DNA of 8,942 nt, taken from Chloroflexota bacterium (lineage in GTDB: Bacteria > Chloroflexota > Limnocylindria > Limnocylindrales > CSP1-4). The DNA lies in assembly GCA_003158495.1 (NCBI GenBank), contig PMJT01000240.1:5335-14276 (forward strand), written 5' to 3'. Of the stretch, positions 1 through 6,258 are shown piece by piece. The notes under the pieces were generated by a model. That model saw nothing but the letters and a program-made list of their open reading frames with translations, did not search any database and had not been told where the DNA came from. Every line of letters starts with the position of its first letter. Positions within the stretch are counted from its first letter, which is position 1. A program made the translations under genes and the position numbers.

Positions 1-993
1 GTGGCCAGCGTGCCGCTTGCCGCTCTGGCGCTGATTCTCCTGGTGATCGTGCTGGTTCCTTTGCCCGGGCCGTTGAGAGGCCTGGCGGTCACGGCCAATG
101 GATCCACGCGCTGGCTCCACCTGGGCCCGTTCCTGCCCGACATCCACCCGGCCGAAGTCGCCAAGCTGGCGCTCGTCGTCTACCTCTCGCACTGGCTGGC
201 CGCTCGGGGCATGGGCATCCGCAGCTTCTGGCACGGCACGGTCCCGTTCGTGATCATCGTCGTTCCGTTCCTGCTCCTGATTGTCAAGGAGCCCGACCTC
301 GGGACGACCGGCGTGGTCGTGTTCATCGCCTTCTCGCTCTACTTTGCGGCGGGCGCGAAGCTGCTCCACGCCATCCTCACGGCTGTCGTCGGTGGCATTG
401 GCGGCGTCGTGCTGATGCTGAGCGTCGGCCATTACCCCATCCAGCGCGTCCAGTGCCTCCTCGACCCGTGGTCGGATCCCATCAACAATTGCTACCAGAC
501 CGTGCAGAGTCTCCAGGCGCTCAGCGCGGGAGGGCTCTTCGGCATCGGCCTGGGCAACAACCGGGTCTCGGTCCCGTTCGACGTCAACGACTTCATCTTC
601 TCGGTCATTGCCCAGGAGATGGGGCTGGTCGGCGGGGCGGTCGTGATCGGGCTTTTCGTGGCCTTTGCGTATGCCGGATTCAGGACGGCGCTGCGGGCGC
701 CGGACACCTTCGGCGGGCTAATGGCCGCCGGGATCACGGCCTGGATATGCTTCCAGGCTCTCATCAACGTCGGCGTCGTCGTGACCGTCGTGCCGGTCAC
801 GGGCATCACGCTTCCGTTCGTCTCGGCCGGGGGCTCGTCGCTGACGGTGAGCCTGGCCGCGGTCGGGATCCTGCTCTCCATCTCGCGCGAAACGGTTGAA
901 CGAGGTTGGATTAGTGCGTCTGCTGATAGTGGGCGGGGGTACGGGGGGACATATATACCCGGCTCTCGCCGTCGCCCGATCGCTGCAGGCTAG
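1..993 (+). CDS. ftsW: FtsW, septal peptidoglycan glycosyltransferase (SEDS family), 5' partial
   Basis: FtsW is a polytopic membrane enzyme that polymerises lipid II into glycan strands at the division septum with its partner class B PBP. The 330 visible residues are mostly hydrophobic helices. SEDS landmarks are GSTRWLHLG (34-42), HPAEVAKLA (49-57, where the family often has QPSELAK), KEPDLGTTGVV (96-106), NDFIFSVIAQEMG (196-208) and PVTGITLPFVSAGGSSL (265-281). Asp197 in NDFIF aligns with E. coli FtsW Asp297, the proposed catalytic residue. FtsW proteins usually have about 370-410 residues, so roughly 80-100 N-terminal residues with the first helices lie outside the window; the GTG at base 1 is probably internal. 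FtsW rather than RodA is inferred from the position directly before murG. The last 26 codons overlap murG by 80 nt and encode a short Gly/Arg-rich tail. Confidence 0.95.
   Translation: MASVPLAALALILLVIVLVPLPGPLRGLAVTANGSTRWLHLGPFLPDIHPAEVAKLALVVYLSHWLAARGMGIRSFWHGTVPFVIIVVPFLLLIVKEPDLGTTGVVVFIAFSLYFAAGAKLLHAILTAVVGGIGGVVLMLSVGHYPIQRVQCLLDPWSDPINNCYQTVQSLQALSAGGLFGIGLGNNRVSVPFDVNDFIFSVIAQEMGLVGGAVVIGLFVAFAYAGFRTALRAPDTFGGLMAAGITAWICFQALINVGVVVTVVPVTGITLPFVSAGGSSLTVSLAAVGILLSISRETVERGWISASADSGRGYGGTYIPGSRRRPIAAG
902..905 (+). promoter_or_regulatory. Ribosome binding site deciding the murG start
   Basis: GAGG lies 8 nt before the GTG at 914, whose product begins MRLLIVGGGTGGHI, the usual MurG N-terminus. 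An upstream in-frame TTG at 896 would add six residues but has no comparable site. The RBS lies inside the ftsW coding region, so murG translation is probably coupled to that of ftsW. Confidence 0.6.
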
Positions 994-2068
994 GCCCGAG
1001 GCGCCTTCGATCGACTGGATCGGCGGCCATCGAGGTCTCGAGGCGCAGGTGATCCCCGGAACCGGGATCCCCTTTCGGCGTCTCCTGCTGCGTTCGCTCC
1101 GGTCGGTCGAAATGAACGTCCACATCGTTCTCGATCCGGTCAGGCTCTCACTCTCCGTGCCGCAGGCGTTCGCGATGCTGGTGTGGCGCCGACCGGCTGC
1201 GATCTTCACCACGGGCGGATACGTCGCCCTGCCCGTCCTGATGGCCGCCACAGTTCTGCGGATCCCGGTCGTGATGTGGGACGGCAACGTCGTCCCCGGG
1301 CGGAGCGTCCGCGCCACCGCCCGGCTTGCCGGCTGCCTGGCCGTGGCGTTCGAAGCCACGTGCGAAACCCTGGTCCGCGGCCCGCGGCCCTGCTTCGTGA
1401 CCGGCACTCCGATCCGCGACCGTCGTGGGGTCACGCGGGCCGAGGCGCGCACAGCGCTCGGCATCCCGGCCACGGACAGGCTGATCCTCATCTTCGGCGG
1501 CTCCCAGGCCGTGCGGCGGTTCAACTCGGCCGTGGCCGAGGGCCTGCCGCGGCTGATCGAACGAGCCCGGGTCATCCACGTGACCGGCGACGCCGGCTAC
1601 GACGAAGCGATCGCCGCCCGGGCGGCACTGCCCGAGCAGATGCGCGGCCGTTATCGGCCGGAACCTTTCCTGGCAGAGGAGATGACTCTGGCGCTCGCTG
1701 CCGCCGATCTGGTCGTTGGCCGCGCCGGATCGTCAACGCTGGCGGAAGTGGCGGCCTTCGGGCTGCCGATGGTCGTGGTGCCGTATCCGCACGCGGCCGG
1801 GCACCAGCGCCGCAATGCAGAAGAAATGGTCCGTGCCGGGGCCGCGCGACTGGTGGAGGACGCGGCCTTCGACGCGGAGGCACTCCTCGCTGGGGCCGCC
1901 ATTCTCGACGACCGCCAGAGCCACGACGAAATGGCCGCGGCCGCCCGCGCCATCGCCCGGCCCGGGGCCGCCCACGCGGTTGCCGATCTCGTCCTGGCTG
2001 CGGCCGAGCGGCGGGCATACCCGGATGCGGCGCACGTCGAAGCGGCCTCGCGGGGAGCGGCCGGATGA
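914..2068 (+). CDS. murG: MurG, UDP-GlcNAc:lipid I GlcNAc transferase
   Basis: MurG is a peripheral membrane GT28 (GT-B fold) enzyme that moves GlcNAc from UDP-GlcNAc to lipid I, making lipid II on the inner face of the membrane. The protein has 384 residues, a normal to slightly long size. Visible motifs are the N-terminal glycine loop GGGTGGHI (7-14), TTGGYVALP (99-107), FGGSQAVRRFNSAV (194-207) and the C-terminal sugar-nucleotide block RAGSSTLAEVAAFGLP (270-285), followed by VPYPHAAGHQRRNAE (289-303). Glu278 corresponds to E. coli Glu269 in the UDP-GlcNAc site. The usual HEQN motif reads WDGN here (122-125), keeping the Asn and replacing Glu by Asp. GTG start chosen for its RBS and the standard N-terminus. 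The stop overlaps the murB start as ATGA, indicating one operon. murC, often next to murG, is not present. Confidence 0.97.
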   Translation: MRLLIVGGGTGGHIYPALAVARSLQARPEAPSIDWIGGHRGLEAQVIPGTGIPFRRLLLRSLRSVEMNVHIVLDPVRLSLSVPQAFAMLVWRRPAAIFTTGGYVALPVLMAATVLRIPVVMWDGNVVPGRSVRATARLAGCLAVAFEATCETLVRGPRPCFVTGTPIRDRRGVTRAEARTALGIPATDRLILIFGGSQAVRRFNSAVAEGLPRLIERARVIHVTGDAGYDEAIAARAALPEQMRGRYRPEPFLAEEMTLALAAADLVVGRAGSSTLAEVAAFGLPMVVVPYPHAAGHQRRNAEEMVRAGAARLVEDAAFDAEALLAGAAILDDRQSHDEMAAAARAIARPGAAHAVADLVLAAAERRAYPDAAHVEAASRGAAG

Positions 2069-3027
2069 ACGTCTCCGACCCCGAGGCGAAGGGCGACGCC
2101 AGGCTGAGCGACCTGGCCGCGGAGATGGAGCGTGCCACGGGCATCCTGCCGAGCGTGGCGTCCGTGCCGCTGAGCATCCACACGACCATGAGGGTCGGCG
2201 GTCCGGCCGACCTGTACGCTCCGGCCCGCGACGTATCTCATCTGTCGTCGCTCGTCCGCTTTGCCCGTCGGCACGAGATTCCGTACCTCGTGCTCGGGCG
2301 GGGGAGCGACCTGGTCGTGTCGGACGCCGGCATTCGCGGCCTGGTGATCCTCAATCGTGCAGAAGGGGCCCGCGTCGAAGGGACCCGGCTTATCGCGGAA
2401 TCCGGACTGCCGCTGGCGAGCGCGGCCACGATGACGCAGGAGGCCGGACTGACCGGACTCGAATTCGGGCTGGCGGTGCCGGGAAGCGTGGGCGGAGCCG
2501 TGTGGGCCAACGCCGGCGCCCACGGCTCGGACATCGCAGCGGTCCTGGAGTCGGCGACCGTTCTTCGGGCCGACGGGACCGAGGCACTCGAGCCTGTCTC
2601 CGCCCTGGGCCTGGGATACCGCGAGAGCCGATTCAAGCACTCGCCGGGCGATCTCATCCTCGGCGCGAACTTCAATCTCTATCCTGACGATCCGGCCGCG
2701 ATCGGGTCCCGACTCGCCGAGATTCGGGCCTGGCGCCGGGAGCACCAGCCGCTTACTCGGCCCAGCGCCGGCAGTATCTTCCGCAATCCACCGGGCGATT
2801 CGGCCGGGCGGCTAATCGACGCCTGCGGCCTGCGCGGCTCCCGCCTGGGCGGCGCCGCGATCAGCGAGAAGCACGCGAACTTCATCGTCAACATGTCAGA
2901 GGCGACCGCCGCCGACGTTCGCAGCCTGGCCGAACGCGCCCGCCAGGCCGTCTCCGACGAGTTCGGCATCGAACTCGAGTACGAGGTCCAGTTCGTCGGC
3001 GACTGGTCCGGATGGTCGGGGAGGTAG
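2065..3027 (+). CDS. murB: MurB, UDP-N-acetylenolpyruvoylglucosamine reductase
   Basis: MurB is the cytoplasmic FAD enzyme that reduces UDP-GlcNAc-enolpyruvate to UDP-MurNAc with NADPH, the second committed step of peptidoglycan synthesis. The 320-residue protein has the FAD-binding segment HTTMRVGGPADL (39-50), LGRGSDLVVSDAGIRG (77-92; usually GSN where this has GSD), GLEFGLAVPGSVGGAVWANA (131-150), YRESRFK (185-191), PSAGSIFRNP (233-242) and AISEKHANFIVN (265-276). Predicted active-site residues by alignment to E. coli are Arg186, the proton donor Ser237 and Glu307 in LEYEV. The E. coli type I loop carrying Tyr190 appears to be absent, so this is probably type II. The ATG overlaps the murG stop by 4 nt and has GGGGAG (2052-2057) 7 nt upstream. 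The frame stays open far upstream through murG, but that part is a shadow. Confidence 0.97.
   Translation: MNVSDPEAKGDARLSDLAAEMERATGILPSVASVPLSIHTTMRVGGPADLYAPARDVSHLSSLVRFARRHEIPYLVLGRGSDLVVSDAGIRGLVILNRAEGARVEGTRLIAESGLPLASAATMTQEAGLTGLEFGLAVPGSVGGAVWANAGAHGSDIAAVLESATVLRADGTEALEPVSALGLGYRESRFKHSPGDLILGANFNLYPDDPAAIGSRLAEIRAWRREHQPLTRPSAGSIFRNPPGDSAGRLIDACGLRGSRLGGAAISEKHANFIVNMSEATAADVRSLAERARQAVSDEFGIELEYEVQFVGDWSGWSGR
3018..3025 (+). promoter_or_regulatory. Strong ribosome binding site deciding the ftsQ start
   Basis: GGGGAGGT spans the end of murB and lies 7 nt before the ATG at 3033. An in-frame ATG at 3012 would add seven residues but would place this site inside the coding region, so 3033 is preferred. 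Because the site overlaps the murB stop codon, termination of murB and initiation of ftsQ are probably coupled. Confidence 0.75.
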
Positions 3028-3032
3028 GGCTA

Positions 3033-4208
3033 ATGCACGCCCGCCGATTACCATCCCGACGCGCGGTGTCGCACGTGCGCCGGGTCCCGGTTCGGCGAAG
3101 CTCTCGACCGCTCCGCTCGGTCCAGGTTCTTGCCGCAATCCTTATGGCGGCGAGTCTCATCGGCGGCGTGGCCGTCAGCCTTGCCCCGGCCTTTGCCGCC
3201 CGCACCCTGGAGATCCACGGCGCCGTCTTCACGAGCCAGGCGATCATCCGCTCGATCGTGGGCATGGACGGCACACCGAACGTCTTCCGCCTCGAGACCG
3301 ACCGGGCCGCGTCGAAGCTGGTCCGGCTGCCGGCGGTGACGTCGGCGACCATCCAGGTCGAGCTGCCTTCGAAAGTCGTCGTGAATATCGTCGAGCGCGA
3401 GCCCAAGCTGGTCTGGGTCATCGGGGACACGAGATACGTGGTTGACCAGGACGGCCTCCTGTTCGGCACCGTTGATACGGCGGACAACCCGATTCCATCC
3501 GATGCCGGCCCGCTCGCCACGCCGAACCCAAACCCACCCAGCCCCTCATTGTCGCCCAGCCACTCGGCGGCGGCCACTTCTGCGGCGGGCTCACCCAAGC
3601 CGACGCCCACGCCAACCCCGACGGCAACCCCCACTCCCAAACCGACCCCGACGCCCACGCCAAAGAAGACGCCGGCGAAGTCGGGCGCCAAGGCCACGCC
3701 GACCAAACCCGGCACCAAGGCCACCCCGTCGCCCACGGCCACACCGACCCCGACGCCGTCGTGGGACGCGTCGCTGGTCCCGTCGCTCATGCCGGCTCCC
3801 ACTCCCGGCTCGGCTGGGACCGCCGGCCCCGGCGCCGTGGCCCTGCCCGTCATCTTCGATCGCCGCGCATCCGACGCGGGGCTCGGCCTCGGCGGCATCG
3901 TCGACCCGGTCAATCTCGACGCCGGCTATCGGATCGCCAACCTGACCCCGGCCGACGTCGGCAGCTCGGCCCAATCGCTCGCCGTCGTCGTGGACGACGC
4001 CCACGGCTTCACGCTCAGCTCGGTGCCGGCGGGCTGGGTCGCCGAGTTCGGCTTCTACGCCCCGACCGTGCGCAAGACCACGGTCATCCCCGGCCAGGTC
4101 CGCGATCTCCGGTCCTCCCTGGGGAACTGGGGCGAGTCGAAAGTTGCCTGGGTCGTCCTCGTTTCGGACGTCAGTTCGAGCCATTCGGACACGGTCATAT
4201 TGCGCTGA
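3033..4208 (+). CDS. ftsQ: FtsQ/DivIB-type cell division protein with large Pro/Thr-rich insert
   Basis: FtsQ is a bitopic divisome protein that links early ring proteins to the septal synthase through FtsB/FtsL. The 391-residue protein starts with an Arg-rich cytoplasmic tail (1-28), then one membrane helix (about 29-54). A POTRA domain (about 57-124) begins at RTLEIHGAVF and ends near VVVNIVEREPKLVW. The beta domain opens with YVVDQDGLLFG (135-145), typical of the family. It is then interrupted by about 115 residues of low complexity (about 153-268), dense in Pro, Thr, Lys and Ala, and resumes at ALPVIFD (270-276) to the end. FtsQ proteins usually have about 220-300 residues, so the insert explains the extra length. 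The domain order and the place between murB and ftsA make the call firm even though FtsQ sequences diverge strongly. It starts 5 nt after murB. Confidence 0.9.
   Translation: MHARRLPSRRAVSHVRRVPVRRSSRPLRSVQVLAAILMAASLIGGVAVSLAPAFAARTLEIHGAVFTSQAIIRSIVGMDGTPNVFRLETDRAASKLVRLPAVTSATIQVELPSKVVVNIVEREPKLVWVIGDTRYVVDQDGLLFGTVDTADNPIPSDAGPLATPNPNPPSPSLSPSHSAAATSAAGSPKPTPTPTPTATPTPKPTPTPTPKKTPAKSGAKATPTKPGTKATPSPTATPTPTPSWDASLVPSLMPAPTPGSAGTAGPGAVALPVIFDRRASDAGLGLGGIVDPVNLDAGYRIANLTPADVGSSAQSLAVVVDDAHGFTLSSVPAGWVAEFGFYAPTVRKTTVIPGQVRDLRSSLGNWGESKVAWVVLVSDVSSSHSDTVILR
3594..3758 (+). repeat. Degenerate Pro-Thr repeat tract inside ftsQ
   Basis: Codons 188-242 of ftsQ form an imperfect tandem array encoding TP, TPTP and TPK units, with CCG/CCC/CCA and ACG/ACC codons alternating. 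The 16-nt string CCGACGCCCACGCCAA occurs exactly at 3600-3615 and again at 3648-3663, a period of 48 nt, which preserves the reading frame. Such tracts can change length by slippage or recombination. Confidence 0.85.
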
Positions 4209-4351
4209 TTGACGGACCGCAGGCTCGAGGTTGCCCCGTTTCCCTCGGGTCGGTTAGCCTTCACTGGTAACGGGGAATCGCATTCGGCGCCGTCGGCCGG
4301 CCAAAGCAGACAACGCCTCGCGGTCGAGGCCATAACCGAGGACGGGAGCGA
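4209..4351 (+). other. ftsQ-ftsA intergenic region with inverted repeats
   Basis: This 143-nt gap is the first real break in the cluster. It contains a 7-bp inverted repeat, CCCCGTT (4234-4240) and AACGGGG (4269-4275), with a 28-nt spacer. It also contains a perfect 6-bp inverted repeat with a 4-nt loop at 4315-4330. There is no U-tract, so neither is a convincing intrinsic terminator. The gap may hold an ftsA promoter or an attenuator. Confidence 0.5.
4307..4336 (+). promoter_or_regulatory. Weak candidate ftsA promoter with an inverted repeat in its spacer
   Basis: CAGACA (4307-4312; 4 of 6 to TTGACA) and CATAAC (4331-4336; 4 of 6 to TATAAT) are 18 bp apart. The predicted start of transcription falls about 9 nt before the ftsA GTG, giving a very short leader. 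The spacer is almost filled by the perfect inverted repeat GCCTCG-CGGT-CGAGGC (4315-4330), which could be an operator. Both hexamers are weak, so the call is tentative. Confidence 0.25.
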
Positions 4352-5584
4352 GTGGAACGCGAAGCAGTGCTCGTCGGGATCGATGTAGGCACAAGCAAGG
4401 TCTGCGCGCTCATCGGTGAGGTGTCCGCTGACGGCAGCCTGACCATCGTCGGCAAGGGCGTGGTGCCGGCCAGCGGCCTCAAGAAGGCCGTGGTCGTCAA
4501 CATCGAGCAGACCGTCCGGTCGATTTCCGGCGCGGTGGACCACGCCGAGCGCATCTCGGGCTACCAGATTGACCGCGCCTTCGTCGGCGTCGGCGGGCAG
4601 CACGTCGAGAGCCAGAACTCGCGTGGAACGGTTCTCGTGAGCGGCCACCACCGCGAGGTCACCAGCGAGGACGTCGACCGGGCCATGGAAGTCGCCCGCG
4701 CCGGCACGGTCCCGGGCGGCCGAGAAGTCCTCCACGTCCTGCCGCGCGGTTTCATCATCGACGGCCTCGAAGGCGTCAAGGATCCGCTCGGCATGAGCGC
4801 GGTGCGCCTCGAGATCGAGACCCACATGGTCACCGCGGCGGCCACGGCCGTCCGGAACCTGGCCAAGTGCGTCCAGGCCGCCAACGTCAAGATCGACGAA
4901 CTAGTCGCCGCTTCGCTCGCTTCGGCCGAGGCTGTTCTGTCGGAGACGGAGAAGGACCTGGGCGTGGCCGTTGCCGACATCGGCGCGGGCACGATAGACC
5001 TGGCCCTGTTCCTTGACGGGTCGCCGTTCAAGACGGCCGTTCTGCCGGTCGGCGGCAACAACGTCACCAACGACATCGCCATCGGCCTCAAGACCAGCCT
5101 GCAGGTCGCCGAGGAGCTGAAGATCGAACACGGCAGTTGCGATCTGTCCGCCGTGTCCGAGGACGATGCGATCAGCATTTCCACGCTGGGCGAGGCCGCG
5201 GGCCGGACGGTCAGCCGCCGCGAACTTTGCGGGATCATCGAAGCGCGAATGCGCGAGACCTTCGAGATGCTCGGGGCGGAGATCAGGGCCTCGGGTGAGG
5301 GGATGCTGCCGGCGGGCGTCGTGCTCACCGGCGGCGCCGCTCAGCTGGCGGGCGCCGCGGCCCTGGGCCGGGAAGTACTGAACATGCCCGTGCGCGTCGC
5401 CGGCCCGGCCGGGGTCGGCGGGTTGACGGACAACATCATGAATCCGGCCTATAGCACGGCCATCGGCCTGCTCTACTGGGGCGCCAAGGGTCTCGAGTCC
5501 GCAGATCGCGGCCCGTACCCACCGGCGCCGGCGGGCGGGATCCTGTCGCGAGTCCGCGACGCCATGCGCAACGTCCTGCCGTAG
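4352..5584 (+). CDS. ftsA: FtsA, actin-like Z-ring membrane tether
   Basis: FtsA is an actin-family ATPase that binds the FtsZ C-terminal peptide and anchors the Z-ring to the membrane. The 410 residues match the usual length. Seen in order: phosphate-1 loop VGIDVGTSKVCALIGE (8-23), the FtsA-specific 1C (SHS2) subdomain (about 85-165), phosphate-2 loop VADIGAGTIDLALF (207-220), the adenosine motif VVLTGGAAQL (323-332) and the NPAYSTAIGLLYWG segment (364-377). The C-terminal GGILSRVRDAMRNVLP (395-410) alternates hydrophobic and basic residues, as expected for the amphipathic membrane-targeting helix, after a flexible Pro-rich linker (about 386-394). The GTG start at 4352 has GGGAG (4344-4348) only 3 nt upstream; a second in-frame GTG at 4367 would cut into the strand before phosphate-1. 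The yjbQ gene follows after 28 nt, probably in the same transcript. Confidence 0.97.
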   Translation: MEREAVLVGIDVGTSKVCALIGEVSADGSLTIVGKGVVPASGLKKAVVVNIEQTVRSISGAVDHAERISGYQIDRAFVGVGGQHVESQNSRGTVLVSGHHREVTSEDVDRAMEVARAGTVPGGREVLHVLPRGFIIDGLEGVKDPLGMSAVRLEIETHMVTAAATAVRNLAKCVQAANVKIDELVAASLASAEAVLSETEKDLGVAVADIGAGTIDLALFLDGSPFKTAVLPVGGNNVTNDIAIGLKTSLQVAEELKIEHGSCDLSAVSEDDAISISTLGEAAGRTVSRRELCGIIEARMRETFEMLGAEIRASGEGMLPAGVVLTGGAAQLAGAAALGREVLNMPVRVAGPAGVGGLTDNIMNPAYSTAIGLLYWGAKGLESADRGPYPPAPAGGILSRVRDAMRNVLP

Positions 5585-5612
5585 TCGGGGCGGGGGCGCC
5601 GGCGGGTCCTTC

Positions 5613-6017
5613 ATGAAGACGACGGAACTCGTGGTCCAGACCGCTCGGCGCCGCGGCCTCTTCGACCTGACCGAGGCCTGCGCGGAATTCGTGGCCGGTG
5701 AAGGCGACGGCCTGCTCAACGTATTTGCGCCCCACGCCACAGCCGGCCTGGTCATCGTCGAACTGGGCGCAGGGTCCGACACGGACCTGGTCGCGGCGCT
5801 GGATCGCCTGCTGCCCCGCGACGGCCGATATGTCCACAGACACGGGTCGCCCGGCCACGGGGCCGATCACCTGGTATCGATGGTGGCATCGCCGTCGCTA
5901 ACGGTTCCGGTCGTGGAAGGCCGCATAGCGCTCGGAACGTGGCAATCGATAGCGCTCCTGGATCCCAACCAGGACAACTCGACGAGGACAGTCAGGCTCT
6001 CGTTTCTACCCGGCTGA
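5613..6017 (+). CDS. yjbQ: YjbQ/UPF0047 family protein (secondary thiamine-phosphate synthase family)
   Basis: This is a small (134 aa) single-domain protein of the YjbQ/UPF0047 family. Family members show weak thiamine-phosphate synthase activity and can rescue thiE mutants, but their physiological role is unsettled. Family signatures are FAPHATAGLVIVE (38-50, for the usual HTTAaltinE) with His41 and Glu50, YVHRHG (73-78), GHGADHL (81-87, for the usual N-A-H-A-H-L type block) and GRIALGTWQSIALLDPN (103-119), which matches the highly conserved GRLxLGTWQ. The end (DPNQDNSTRTVRLSFL) is longer than the E. coli-type E-F-D-G-P-R ending and resembles the variant I associate with high-GC Gram-positives. 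No signal peptide or membrane segment is visible. It lies 28 nt after ftsA and 249 nt before ftsZ, an unusual place for this family. The start has only a weak GGCGGG upstream. Confidence 0.85.
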   Translation: MKTTELVVQTARRRGLFDLTEACAEFVAGEGDGLLNVFAPHATAGLVIVELGAGSDTDLVAALDRLLPRDGRYVHRHGSPGHGADHLVSMVASPSLTVPVVEGRIALGTWQSIALLDPNQDNSTRTVRLSFLPG

Positions 6018-6051
6018 ATCTCATGCTCTGCAAGTCCCACCGCCTATTGAG

Positions 6052-6078
6052 TTGAATCGGGCGCTTCGCCTCGAAAAT
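6052..6078 (+). promoter_or_regulatory. Candidate upstream ftsZ promoter
   Basis: TTGAAT (6052-6057; 4 of 6 to the -35 consensus) and GAAAAT (6073-6078; 4 of 6 to the -10 consensus) are separated by 15 bp, shorter than ideal. The expected transcription start, near 6085, falls inside the GAAC-N4-GTTC box, a common arrangement for a repressor site. Tentative. Confidence 0.3.
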
Positions 6079-6080
6079 GC

Positions 6081-6092
6081 GAACACACGTTC
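6081..6092 (+). promoter_or_regulatory. Putative LexA (SOS) box, Gram-positive type
   Basis: GAAC-ACAC-GTTC is a perfect inverted repeat and matches the GAAC-N4-GTTC core of the LexA box known from Bacillus and Actinomycetota (full form CGAAC-N4-GTTCG; here C on the left, T on the right). I noticed no other copy in this window. It lies 174 nt before the ftsZ start and just after a promoter-like pair. LexA binding is inferred from the motif only. Confidence 0.45.
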
Positions 6093-6157
6093 TCGGGCCC
6101 TTCGTGAGTGCCTCGTTTCAGTGTGCGGTTACCGGCCCAGAAAACCACGGTTAGGCG

Positions 6158-6163
6158 TATACT
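6158..6163 (+). promoter_or_regulatory. Candidate -10 element of a proximal ftsZ promoter
   Basis: TATACT matches 5 of 6 positions of TATAAT and stands out in GC-rich surroundings. No good -35 hexamer lies 16-19 bp upstream (the sequence there is GC-rich). Transcription would start near 6170, giving an ftsZ leader of about 97 nt. Confidence 0.4.
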
Positions 6164-6253
6164 CCGTGCATCCGAGCCAGCCCCGACACGCGCAGGTGCT
6201 CTACAGTCCCGGGGGGGCCGGACCGAAACGACAACATCTGCCGGAGATCCACC

Positions 6254-6258
6254 GGAGG
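6254..6258 (+). promoter_or_regulatory. Ribosome binding site deciding the ftsZ start
   Basis: GGAGG lies 8 nt before the ATG at 6267. A second ATG at 6262, in another frame and only 3 nt from the site, opens a 13-codon frame ending at 6303. The ftsZ frame stays open upstream to 6108, but that stretch is not FtsZ-like. The 6267 start gives the usual short N-terminal tail before IRVIGVGGGG. Confidence 0.8.

Noticed and set aside
718..1575. 285-codon open frame on the - strand over ftsW and murG
   Set aside because: Antisense to two clearly conserved genes, with a composition typical of a GC-rich shadow frame.
1183..2064. Upstream extension of the murB frame through murG
   Set aside because: The translation is Arg/Pro/Gly-rich, typical of a shifted frame in GC-rich DNA. 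The ATG at 2065 has an RBS and the ATGA junction, and MurB homology begins only after it.
3594..3758. CRISPR-like or tandem non-coding repeat array
   Set aside because: The repeats are short, degenerate, in frame and encode Pro-Thr within an intact ftsQ. No spacers or palindromic repeats are present.
2888..3913. Long open frame of 341 codons on the - strand, with Gly/Val-rich repeats
   Set aside because: It lies antisense to murB and ftsQ. Its Gly-Val repeat is simply the reverse complement of the Pro-Thr tract, and it has no family motif.
4231..4260. TTGCCC and TAGCCT as an ftsA promoter 18 bp apart
   Set aside because: The -10 matches only 3 of 6 positions and the pair overlaps the CCCCGTT inverted repeat arm. 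The 4307-4336 pair is better.
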